Shown here piece by piece: positions 1-7,992 of a DNA stretch of 38,450 nt; position 1 is the first letter of the stretch, and the number at the start of each line of letters is the position of its first letter. The notes below the pieces were generated by a model. The model saw only the letters and a list, made by a program, of their open reading frames with translations. It made no database searches and was not told the DNA's origin. Position numbers and translations under genes: made by a program. This DNA comes from Planctomycetota bacterium (lineage in GTDB: Bacteria > Planctomycetota > UBA11346): contig JACCZE010000376.1 of assembly GCA_013696105.1 (NCBI GenBank), positions 1-38,450 of the forward strand. The letters are read 5' to 3'.

Positions 1-179
1 GCGCGATGCGCCAGGACGGCGCTCGGGGCATCGTCCACCTCGACCTCCGCTTCCGCACCCATGGCGAGGCGAAGCGCTGGGGCGTGCAATGGCTGCAGAT
101 CGCGATGCCCGACCATGCTCCGGCTGCACAGATGGCTGCTCCCGCGCAGGCGGCAGACCTCGCCGAACTGGTGCGCTGA
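1..179 (+). CDS. C-terminal fragment of a hypothetical protein, 5' end outside the window
   Basis: Open frame from position 3 (AMRQDGARGIVHLDLRFRTHGEAKRWGVQWLQIAMPDHAP...LAELVR) ending at TGA 177-179; no start needed because it is cut by the window edge. Confidence 0.5.
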   Translation, partial: AMRQDGARGIVHLDLRFRTHGEAKRWGVQWLQIAMPDHAPAAQMAAPAQAADLAELVR

Positions 180-304
180 TCTGATATCTGAAATAGGTGC
201 GCTGAAATCGCCTCCCGCCTCCAGGCATGTAGAACCTTTCGCTCTGCAGGGTGCCCATTAAGGTCTGCGCCAGACGCGGACCCGAACTCCGCTCTGGAGT
301 CCGT

Positions 305-1213
305 ATGGCCGCTCGCTCGCCGCTCGCTCTCGTCCTGATCCTCGCCGCCGTGATCGCTCCTCGTGCGATCCACGCGGTCGACGCGCCGGCCCCGGCCCCG
401 GCCCCGGCGCCAGCACCCGCGCCTGATGCGAGCACGTCGATACCCGATGGATGGTCTCACTCCGGCCGAGCCGCGCTCTTCCTGACCAGCGTCAGCACCG
501 AAGACTCCGCGACCTCGCGCGATCCGACCATCGCCAGCTCGGTCGACTCCACCGCCTGGCTCACCAGCTTCGACGGCACGCTGCTGTGGCGCAGCGGCAA
601 GCAGTCCGTGGACCAGCTCCTGCGTCTGCGCTACGGCAAGATCCGCCAGGAGGGCAGGCCCTACGTCGAGAATTTCGACGAAGCGCGCTACGACGGCGTC
701 CTGCGCCACAGCTTCGCCAAGCCGCATTTCGTCTACACCGGATGGGGCGCGGAATCGGTGTTCACCAGTCCGGTCGACAACAAGCCCTTCGACCCGGTGA
801 AGGCCCATGTCAGCGCGGGTTATGGGCAGCTGTACGAGCAGCTCTTCGGCACCGACCGCGCCGAGTTCCGCATCGGCGCACGCGCGCAGAAGTCCTGGAG
901 CCGGCATTACACCCGCCAGCAGCGGTCGATCGAGACCGGCATCGAGGCCTTCGCCCGCTACGACCGGCCGATCGACAAGAACCTGCGCTATTTCGTCCAA
1001 TACGAGGGCTTCAGCGAATTCAACGACCTGCGCCACATCACCAACCTGATCACCGCCGGACTGACCGCTGCCCTGAGCACCTACGTGACCCTGGAACTGG
1101 GCTTCCGCGCCTACCAGGAGAGCCACCCGCGCGAAGTCCCCAGTGGAACCCCGGGTTACGGCATCTGGAGCATGCGGCAGGACACGCTGCTGGGCCTGAC
1201 CTACACCTTCTGA
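305..1213 (+). CDS. Putative outer-membrane/secreted protein, DUF481/DUF3078-like
   Basis: Signal peptide MAARSPLALVLILAAVIAPRAIHA, PAPAPAP linker, then a repeated amphipathic pattern with LRLRYGKIRQEGRPYVENFDEARYDGVLRHSF; ends in aromatic F as in beta-barrels. Confidence 0.65.
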   Translation: MAARSPLALVLILAAVIAPRAIHAVDAPAPAPAPAPAPAPDASTSIPDGWSHSGRAALFLTSVSTEDSATSRDPTIASSVDSTAWLTSFDGTLLWRSGKQSVDQLLRLRYGKIRQEGRPYVENFDEARYDGVLRHSFAKPHFVYTGWGAESVFTSPVDNKPFDPVKAHVSAGYGQLYEQLFGTDRAEFRIGARAQKSWSRHYTRQQRSIETGIEAFARYDRPIDKNLRYFVQYEGFSEFNDLRHITNLITAGLTAALSTYVTLELGFRAYQESHPREVPSGTPGYGIWSMRQDTLLGLTYTF

Positions 1214-1286
1214 TGAGAGCCCGTCCACAGGGGTCTGGACTGGTGTCGGCAATTGGCTATTCCCGGGTCCCTCCCTGGAGTCCCGC

Positions 1287-1802
1287 ATGTACAGCAAATC
1301 GTCCTTCCTGAAGAACCTGCGCCACGAAGCGAAGGTGCTCAAGCATCTCGCTGCGCAGGTGCCCGCTGGCGCCTGGGATTATCGTCCGACCCCCGCTCAG
1401 CGCTCGACCCTCGAGTTGCTGCGCTACCTGAGCCATTCCCTCACCAGCGCCACGGCATTCGCCACCACCGGCGAATGGGCAGTCTGGGAGAAGCTCGATG
1501 CGGAGTCGAAGCTGATGGAAGCAGCCGGTTTCGCCAAGGCCATCGACCGCCAGACCAAGGCCGTCGAGCGGCTGCTCGCGAAGGAAACCGACAAGTCGCT
1601 CCAGAAGAAGCAGGTCACCACCTGGTCTGGCCAGAAATGCACGCTCGGCGAAGGCCTGATCGAGATGGTGCTCAAGCCGCTCACCGCGTACCGCATGCAG
1701 CTGTTCCTGTACGCCAAGGCCAGCGGCGCGAGCCACATCGGAACCTCGGATTGCTGGCGCGGCAAGGCGGCCAAGCCCAAGAAGGCCAGCGCTTCGGGCT
1801 GA
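1287..1802 (+). CDS. DinB-like (DUF1569-type) helical-bundle protein
   Basis: MYSKSSFLKNLRHEAKVLKHLAAQVPAGAWDYRPTPAQRSTLELLRYLSHSL resembles DinB-family N-termini; 171 aa. Confidence 0.55.
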   Translation: MYSKSSFLKNLRHEAKVLKHLAAQVPAGAWDYRPTPAQRSTLELLRYLSHSLTSATAFATTGEWAVWEKLDAESKLMEAAGFAKAIDRQTKAVERLLAKETDKSLQKKQVTTWSGQKCTLGEGLIEMVLKPLTAYRMQLFLYAKASGASHIGTSDCWRGKAAKPKKASASG

Positions 1803-1899
1803 TGTGCCGCCAGCCGCGCGCCGGTGGTGTCGCAGCTTGCCTGAGAGGAACTGGCGGACGTCGGGTCGGACTGGGATCATGCCCCCCTGGAGATCCGCC

Positions 1900-2358
1900 A
1901 TGACCGCAACGCCGAGCGATAAGCAGCAGCATTCCCAGCGCGCGACCGCCGCCTCGAGCCCGTATTCGCAGGAGGAGTTGGCGAAATGGCGCGCGGTGCT
2001 GGTGCAGCGCCGCAATGCCATGGCCGACGATATCTCGGCGCTCGAACGCGAGGCCATCCCGACCGAGCACCTGTCCGTGTCATCGAACCACCTGGCCGAA
2101 GGCGGCAGCGACGCGCAGGAACAGGACTTCAGCGCCATCGCCTCCGCGAGCGAGAAGGAGCTGGTGTGGCAGGTCGACCGCGCGATCCGCAAGATCGATT
2201 CGGGGAGGCCGCTCGCCTTCGGTCTGTGCGAGCACACGCGCTCTGCCATCGCCCCAGAGCGCTTGGCGCTGATGCCGTGGACTCCATTCTCGACCGAAGC
2301 GGCCACGCATCTGGAAGAGAACCAGCTTCCGGCCGAGGACCTGCTGCTCGACGATTAG
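1900..2358 (+). CDS. DksA/TraR-family protein with degenerate zinc-finger region
   Basis: Coiled coil (WRAVLVQRRNAMADDISALEREA...) followed by IDSGRPLAFGLCEHTRSAIAPERLALMPWTPFSTEAATHLEEN, which aligns by eye with DksA YGICxxCGxxIxxxRLxAxP....C; only one of four Cys is retained. Confidence 0.7.
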   Translation: MTATPSDKQQHSQRATAASSPYSQEELAKWRAVLVQRRNAMADDISALEREAIPTEHLSVSSNHLAEGGSDAQEQDFSAIASASEKELVWQVDRAIRKIDSGRPLAFGLCEHTRSAIAPERLALMPWTPFSTEAATHLEENQLPAEDLLLDD

Positions 2359-2461
2359 GAAACTGTTGCGGCGAGCGCTCTCGGTCCGGTCATCCCGCTC
2401 CGCGAGCCTTGGCGACCTGGCGACTGGGCGGTTTGTGCGATCGGTGTCCGGCACCTGGTGG

Positions 2462-2869
2462 TTAGACTTGCCCGAGCGCCCGGCTGCGGCCGGGACGCGG
2501 CATCCAGCGCTCCACGTGCTGGGGGGATGCCCCGGGCGGATTCGAACTGTCGCGCTCGGCGCCCGGCCCCGATCCGGTGAGCGCGAGGATCGCGGCCTCG
2601 AGGATGGCGCCGTGCTCGCTGTATGCGGTCGCGACCGCATGGTGCGCCCGCCCCCCCGCGCGACCTGGGCGTCGGAACTCGGCGGCATAGGTGAAACCCT
2701 GCGGTTCGCTGCCGATGAAGGTGTAATCCAGCCGGGCCATCTCCTCGAGCAGCGCCGAGCGATCGATCTCCCCCACCGCATTCATGGCGATGCGGCGACC
2801 CCCCTGGCGCAGCAAGGCGGATTCCAGTCGATTGATGCGCTCATTGTAGGCATCGGGTTCCATGGCCAT
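2462..2869 (-). CDS. Hypothetical protein
   Basis: MAMEPDAYNERINRLESALLRQGGRRIAMNAVGEIDRSALLEEMARLDYTFIGSEPQGFTYAAEF...; GGGAG ribosome-binding-like motif upstream of the internal ATG at 2863. The ORF-track start at 3244 overlaps the divergent gene and is unlikely. Confidence 0.55.
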   Translation of the reverse strand: MAMEPDAYNERINRLESALLRQGGRRIAMNAVGEIDRSALLEEMARLDYTFIGSEPQGFTYAAEFRRPGRAGGRAHHAVATAYSEHGAILEAAILALTGSGPGAERDSSNPPGASPQHVERWMPRPGRSRALGQV

Positions 2870-2974
2870 CTCCCTGTGCTCGCTGGACCTGAGTTCGCTG
2901 GGACCTGTGCGCTGTGAATTGTATCGATCGAACCATTCCACGACACCGTGCGATGAACAACCCTCTTCCCAGCC

Positions 2975-3003
2975 TTGAAGGGCAGAGAAAATCAGGGTAT
3001 GCT
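2975..3003 (+). promoter_or_regulatory. Candidate sigma70-type promoter for the 3060 gene
   Basis: TTGAAG (2975-2980), 17-bp spacer, TATGCT (2998-3003), about 55 bp upstream of ATG 3060. Confidence 0.4.
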
Positions 3004-3059
3004 CAACGATTAGGGGACTAGCGGCGTATCGATTCGGTCGCCCCTCGAGAGGAGCCCCC

Positions 3060-4091
3060 ATGATTCTGCGTTCGCTGGTTTGGTTCGTCGCTGTCGCAGC
3101 CGTCTGGTCACCGCTCTGCGCGGGGGACGTCGAGGTGCGCCTCAAGTCCGGCGAGACCGCTTTCGGTGCGCTCATTTCCCAAGACGACAACCAGGTGGCG
3201 ATCAACCGCCGGCTGTGGACCAAGAACGGGGTGCTCGAAGGCACGGTCGACTATCCGCGCAACCGCGTCCTCGACGTGGTCGAGGTACCGTCGCTGACGG
3301 CGCTCTATCAGGCCAAGGCAGGTGCCGCCGGCAGCGAATACGAGGTGCACTACGCGCTCGCCCACTGGTGCATGGATCGTGGTCTGATCGATCAGGCGTT
3401 CGTCCACGCGAAAGGATTGTACGACCGCGACCCCAAGGACGTGGTGACGCTCAAGCTCATGGATGAGATCGGCTACATGCTCGTCGACGGCGCGTGGGTC
3501 ACCCAAGCCGAGAACGCCGCGAAGCACGGGCTGGTCGCCTACGACAGCACCTACCTCACTCCAGCCGAGGTCGACCTGCGCAAGACGGTCGCCCGCACGT
3601 CGATCACGCAGGATGCTACCGAGTCCAAGGTCAAGACCTGCGAAAACCGCATCGAGACCGAAGCCAAGCGCGTCAAGGATGCGAACGCGCGCTTGGCGAA
3701 GGTGCAAGCCGATGAAGCCAAGAAGGCCGCCGAGAAGAAGAAGGCCGAAGACGATTACCGCCGCCAAGCCGCTAAACGGAAGATCGCCGTCACCCCCGCC
3801 GAGGAGAAGAAAGCCGTCGAACCTCCGTCGGTGACCAATGCCAAGGCATCGGTCGAACACGCGACCAAGTCCGAGCAGCAGGCCCGAGAGGACTTGAAGA
3901 AGGCGCAAGAAGATGTGGTCAAAGCCGCGGCCGAGCACGAAGCCGCGGCCAAGGCGCTCAAGGAATTCCAGGTCAAGGCTGGAACCGCCAAGGCCGACGC
4001 CGGGAAGCCGGAAGCTGAGAAGAAAGCCGAGAATAAAGCCGAAAAGCCCCGAGCCGCCTCTGGCGAGGCGGCGAAATCCGCGGCGAAATGA
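3060..4091 (+). CDS. Secreted hypothetical protein with TPR-like middle and long Lys/Glu/Ala-rich coiled-coil tail
   Basis: Signal peptide MILRSLVWFVAVAAVWSPLCAGD; DVEVRLKSGETAFGALISQDDNQVAINR; C-terminal KKAAEKKKAEDDYRRQAAKRK... charged tail; GAGAGGAG upstream of ATG. Confidence 0.6.
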   Translation: MILRSLVWFVAVAAVWSPLCAGDVEVRLKSGETAFGALISQDDNQVAINRRLWTKNGVLEGTVDYPRNRVLDVVEVPSLTALYQAKAGAAGSEYEVHYALAHWCMDRGLIDQAFVHAKGLYDRDPKDVVTLKLMDEIGYMLVDGAWVTQAENAAKHGLVAYDSTYLTPAEVDLRKTVARTSITQDATESKVKTCENRIETEAKRVKDANARLAKVQADEAKKAAEKKKAEDDYRRQAAKRKIAVTPAEEKKAVEPPSVTNAKASVEHATKSEQQAREDLKKAQEDVVKAAAEHEAAAKALKEFQVKAGTAKADAGKPEAEKKAENKAEKPRAASGEAAKSAAK

Positions 4092-4112
4092 TCGTTCGGG
4101 TGAGTCGGCGTC

Positions 4113-4937
4113 TCAGCGGCGTCTGGTCAGCGGTCTCGCACGCCCCGGACGACCCTCCGCGCGTGCGAGCTTCAGCTTCGCCGCCTCGGCGATGATCGAC
4201 GAGAACATGGATCCGGCGAGGCCGCCGCGCGCCGGTCGGTCGGAATGCCAGACATCCGGATCATCCGCGGCGAGGATGTGGGCGAAATCACCCCCGCTCT
4301 TCACGCTCAACGGCGCGAACGCGACGATGTCCACGTCTCCTGCCCACTCGTCGCGATGCTTGATCAGAAGCCACGAGCGCGCGTCGTCCCGCTTGGTGCG
4401 CACCAGCACCCACGAGCCCTTCAGCTTGAAGCCGTCGAGACGGAACTTCAGCTCGCCGCGCTCGAGCGCCACGTCGAGGTCCTCGGCCTCGGATTCAGCC
4501 TGCCAGGTTCCGCGATCCCACAGCATGACGATGCCCGCGCCGTAACCGCTGGGGATGACGCCTTCGAACTCGCCGTAATCGAAGGGATGGTCCTCGACCA
4601 TCATCGCCAGGCGCTTGTCGCGCGGATTCAGCGACGGACCTTTCGGCACCGCCCACGACAACAGCACGCCGCGGTGTTCGAGGCGGAAGTCATAGTGGAG
4701 GTGGCTGGCCAAGTGCTTCTGGACGCAGAAGAAGCGCTGTTTCCCGCTGGCGCGCTTCGCGAAATCGCCGGTCGGCTCAGGCGAGGCGGTGAAGTCGCGC
4801 TTGGCGTGGTAGGTTGCCAGTGAGCGCGAGGACCGGCTCGGCGTGCGGCTCGGCGTGCGGGCGGGCGATCCCGGTTTCGCGTGGCCTGACGCGCGGACTG
4901 ATGTGGTTGATGTGGTGGGGGAAGCACGTTTCGGCAT
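4113..4937 (-). CDS. Standalone LigD 3'-phosphoesterase (PE) domain protein
   Basis: RFFCVQKHLASHLHYDFRLEHRGVLLSWAVPKGPSLNPRDKRLAMMVEDHPFDYGEFEGVIPSGYGAGIVMLWDRGTW...ELKFRLDGFKLKGSWVLVRT matches the LigD PE signature; no ligase or polymerase domain in frame. Confidence 0.9.
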   Translation of the reverse strand: MPKRASPTTSTTSVRASGHAKPGSPARTPSRTPSRSSRSLATYHAKRDFTASPEPTGDFAKRASGKQRFFCVQKHLASHLHYDFRLEHRGVLLSWAVPKGPSLNPRDKRLAMMVEDHPFDYGEFEGVIPSGYGAGIVMLWDRGTWQAESEAEDLDVALERGELKFRLDGFKLKGSWVLVRTKRDDARSWLLIKHRDEWAGDVDIVAFAPLSVKSGGDFAHILAADDPDVWHSDRPARGGLAGSMFSSIIAEAAKLKLARAEGRPGRARPLTRRR

Positions 4938-5062
4938 ACCGTGCGATTGTAGCGCCCGGATTCCCGGCCGACGATCGCCGATCGCAGAACCCTCGGCGGG
5001 CGATGCCTCTTGGCCTGGTGATGCCTCTTTACCTGGTGGTGCCAGCGCGCTCAGATGCCGCC

Positions 5063-6055
5063 ATGCGTGCGATCCTCCTCGCTCTCCTGGTGTGCTCCGG
5101 CTTCGGCGTCGATGGTCGAGCCGCAGACGACGCCGTCGCTGCGGAGACGGCCGCGTTCTTCGACCAACGCATCGCGCCGATCCTGGAAACCCACTGCCTA
5201 GGCTGCCATGGCAAGACTCGCCAGAAGGGACGGCTCGTGCTGAATAGCCGCGAAGCGATCCTATCCGGCGGCGTGAGCGGCCCCGCGATAGTGGTCGGTG
5301 ATCCGGAACGCAGCCTGTTGATCACCGCGGTCCGATACCAGGACCCGGATCTGCAGATGCCTCCGGCCGAACGGCTGGCCGATGCGCAGATCTCGGATCT
5401 CGTGCGCTGGATCGCCGATGGCGCCGTGTGGGGTTCGGACCGGGATGCGGCCGGATCGGCGACCGCGGCGGCGATAGGACCCGCACCTGGCGGTACGTCC
5501 GGCTCGTCCGCAGCGATTCTGGTGACCGATCCGCCAGGCGCTGCGACGGCCGCAACCGCTGCGACCGCGCCATCCACCCGATCCGCGACCGCGGCGGTGA
5601 CGGCGGCCGAGCCCGCTGCATCGCCCGTCACCCACCGTCCCCCGCTGATCGGACGCCTGCATCCGCTGGTGATCCACTTCCCCATCGCCTGCCTGCTGCT
5701 AGCGGTGGGGGCTGAACTCCTGCGCTGGATCCGCGGTGCGGCATGGGACCCGACCGTGCTGCTGCTGGTCGTGGCCGGGACCATCGGATCGATCGCGGCG
5801 GTGGTCACTGGGACCTGGTTCGCTCAGGATGGAGCCGTGTTCCAACGCAGCGAGGTCGCGCTCTCGCGCCACGAGATCGTTGGCTGGTTTACGCTCACGG
5901 GGGGGCTCATCAGCACCGGGCTGCTGCTCGCGACGCGCTCCAATCCCCGTCTGCGCTGGGCATTCAGATCGGTGCTGCTGCTGAGCGCGGCGCTCGCGGG
6001 GCTGACCGGGCATTTCGGCGGCGAGATGATCTACGGAGCCGATTGGTTGTTTTGA
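5063..6055 (+). CDS. Planctomycete-type cytochrome c domain (PSCyt1) fused to a DUF2231-like membrane domain
   Basis: IAPILETHCLGCHGKTRQKGRLVLNSREAILSGGVSGPAIVVGDPERSLLITAVRY...LQMPP (CxxCH heme motif), Ala/Thr-rich linker, then LIGRLHPLVIHFPIACLLLAVGAELLRW... four hydrophobic segments. Confidence 0.8.
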   Translation: MRAILLALLVCSGFGVDGRAADDAVAAETAAFFDQRIAPILETHCLGCHGKTRQKGRLVLNSREAILSGGVSGPAIVVGDPERSLLITAVRYQDPDLQMPPAERLADAQISDLVRWIADGAVWGSDRDAAGSATAAAIGPAPGGTSGSSAAILVTDPPGAATAATAATAPSTRSATAAVTAAEPAASPVTHRPPLIGRLHPLVIHFPIACLLLAVGAELLRWIRGAAWDPTVLLLVVAGTIGSIAAVVTGTWFAQDGAVFQRSEVALSRHEIVGWFTLTGGLISTGLLLATRSNPRLRWAFRSVLLLSAALAGLTGHFGGEMIYGADWLF

Positions 6056-6117
6056 GTGGTGGTGAGTGGTTGGCGCTGACTGCAGACGTGCTTAACCCTT
6101 AACCACCGACCACCGCC
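6056..6117. repeat. Inverted degenerate repeat, GGTGGTGAGTGGTT / AACCACCGACCACC
   Basis: Left arm 6056-6073 and right arm 6099-6117 read directly; right arm overlaps the last codons (VVGG-stop) of the PhyH gene. Confidence 0.55.
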
Positions 6118-6893
6118 GTTTCCGTCGAATCCACCAGCATCCGACAGAGCTTGCGACCGCGCGCAGAGAGCCCCTCGTACAGATCCCGCGGCATGACCCC
6201 ATAGGCGGGACCACGGAACCACGGCGCGTAGTATCCGACGCTGGTCATCGGCCGGATCATCGAGGAACGGTTCGCCGATCCGCCATGCCAGCAGCGCACG
6301 TCGCGGATCACCGCCGTACCGGCAGGCGCGCACAGCTGCAGCGTGCGCATCCACTCCGGCTCGTCGGCGATCGCGGGGATCGGCGTGCGGCTTCGCTGGG
6401 TTCCGGGTACGAAGCGTATGGCGCCGTTGGCGACCGTGAAATCGACCATCAGGAAATTCACCACGATGAACGGCGTCGGCAGATCGCGCACCGTGGTCTG
6501 CCCGAGCGGATCGTTGAGGAAGTCCGAAAGATCTGAATGGAGGCACTGGATGCTCGCTCCGGGGAGCGAGTAGTCTCCGCCGCCGCCGACGCATTGGTGA
6601 TCCTCGGATCCCCAGATGCGGTCGATGATCGGGAGGATGGTCGGCAGATCGGTGAGCATGGTCCATTCGGGATGCGCCATCTGATCGCCGAACGAATAGC
6701 GCGCGAATCCACGGTTGGCCCGCTCGAGCGGGGTCTCGGAGGTCTCCTCGGCGATGACCCGCGCCGCGCCGCGCTGGGCAAAGCCCAGCTGGTCAGCGGT
6801 GAGCGACCCCGACACCGCGACAAAACCGTCGCGGTGGAATGCCGCCGTGGCTGCATCGATGTCGTGGTGGTCGATGATCGGAACGTCGAGCAT
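6099..6893 (-). CDS. Phytanoyl-CoA dioxygenase (PhyH) family protein
   Basis: AAFHRDGFVAVSGSLTADQL...IQCLHSDLSDF...VNFLMVDFTVANGAIRFVPGTQRSRTPIP...GTAVIRDVRCWHGGSANRS; candidate metal ligands HSD...H. Confidence 0.85.
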   Translation of the reverse strand: MLDVPIIDHHDIDAATAAFHRDGFVAVSGSLTADQLGFAQRGAARVIAEETSETPLERANRGFARYSFGDQMAHPEWTMLTDLPTILPIIDRIWGSEDHQCVGGGGDYSLPGASIQCLHSDLSDFLNDPLGQTTVRDLPTPFIVVNFLMVDFTVANGAIRFVPGTQRSRTPIPAIADEPEWMRTLQLCAPAGTAVIRDVRCWHGGSANRSSMIRPMTSVGYYAPWFRGPAYGVMPRDLYEGLSARGRKLCRMLVDSTETAVVGG

Positions 6894-6990
6894 GGGATCC
6901 TCCGGGTGTGCGCACGATCGTATCGTGCGGACGGGATCGGATCGCAGGCAAGCGGGTCCCGATTTCGGTCCGCTGCTGGCGGGAGCACGC

Positions 6991-7905
6991 TCACCGCGGG
7001 CGGAAATCCTCGGGCGAACGGCCGGTGGTCCGGCGCAGCAGCTTCGCCAGCGCGCGCGGCCCAGACAATCCGACGCGAAGCGCGATCTCGCGCACGGGTA
7101 TCGCGGGATCGGCCAGCAGCGCCTGGGCCACCTGCGCGCAGCGATCCGCGCGAACCTGGGGGAAGGTGCGGCCGGTGGCAGCGCGCAGCGCCGCGCCGAG
7201 GTGCGCGGCCGTGACATGCATGGCGCGGGCGTGCTGAGCCAGCGATTGCGGTCGCGCGCCCTGGAGTTCCAGGCGACGCAGCAGCGCATCGGTCAACGCG
7301 CGTTCCCCGCGGGTGCCGCTTGCGACCTCTGGCCGGGCGGATGGACGCACGAGCGCCGCGAGCACGCGCAGGCAGTCGGCGATGACGCTCATCGGCACCG
7401 GATCGAGGCGATGATGTCCGGATGCGGTCGGACACGCGGCAACGAGGTCTTCGGCGAGCGTCTGCAGAGCAGACCTGAGTTCGCCGGCCTCCGCGGTCGA
7501 TCCGCCGGCGACGCGCGGGCGCGTATGCAAGAAGACCGGCTCATCATCGAGTCGCGGAAACAGCTGCGCGCGCATCATCGCAGGCAGAGTGAAGCCGAGG
7601 TAGAGGACCTGGGCGGGATCCTCGGCGGACGTCTCGCCGCCATGAACCTCGGCAGGGCGGAACAGGTAGATGTCACCCGCGTACACCGGGTAGCTGCGGC
7701 CGCCCGCTCGGAGCGTGCCGCGGCCGCGGCGCACGAAGTGGATCTCGTACTCGTCGTGCGTGTGCGGTCGATCCGACCACTGCGGCCCGACCTGGGTCAG
7801 ACCGACGAAGCGTACCTCGGGCATGGCGAGCGCGCGCGCCGTGACGATGCCGCTGGCGCCGTCACCAGCCGGGATCGCGAGCCGCCGCACCGGGCGTTTG
7901 GCCAT
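6991..7905 (-). CDS. AraC-family transcriptional regulator with N-terminal cupin
   Basis: PHTHDEYEIHFVRRGRGTLRAGGRSYPVYAGDIYLFRPAEVH (cupin) and C-terminal CAQVAQALLADPAIPVREIALRVGLSGPRALAKLLRRTTGRSPEDFR (HTH). Confidence 0.88.
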   Translation of the reverse strand: MAKRPVRRLAIPAGDGASGIVTARALAMPEVRFVGLTQVGPQWSDRPHTHDEYEIHFVRRGRGTLRAGGRSYPVYAGDIYLFRPAEVHGGETSAEDPAQVLYLGFTLPAMMRAQLFPRLDDEPVFLHTRPRVAGGSTAEAGELRSALQTLAEDLVAACPTASGHHRLDPVPMSVIADCLRVLAALVRPSARPEVASGTRGERALTDALLRRLELQGARPQSLAQHARAMHVTAAHLGAALRAATGRTFPQVRADRCAQVAQALLADPAIPVREIALRVGLSGPRALAKLLRRTTGRSPEDFRPR

Positions 7906-7940
7906 GGCGACACGGTAGCGCGGAGACGCGGAGGTGCAGC

Positions 7941-7992
7941 GGGTGGTTGGTGGCTGGTGGCTCAGGGTCCATTGCCCCCTATTGCCACCAGC
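7941..7992. repeat. GGTGG-rich inverted repeat at the 3' end of the FN3 gene
   Basis: GGTGGTTGGTGGCTGGTGGC; perfect 9-bp inverted repeat GCTGGTGGC (7953-7961) / GCCACCAGC (7984-7992). Confidence 0.55.

Noticed and set aside
379-424. CCGGCCCCGGCCCC repeat near the start of the DUF481-like gene
   Set aside because: Simple PAPAPAP linker codons after the signal peptide; common low-complexity, not a separate element.
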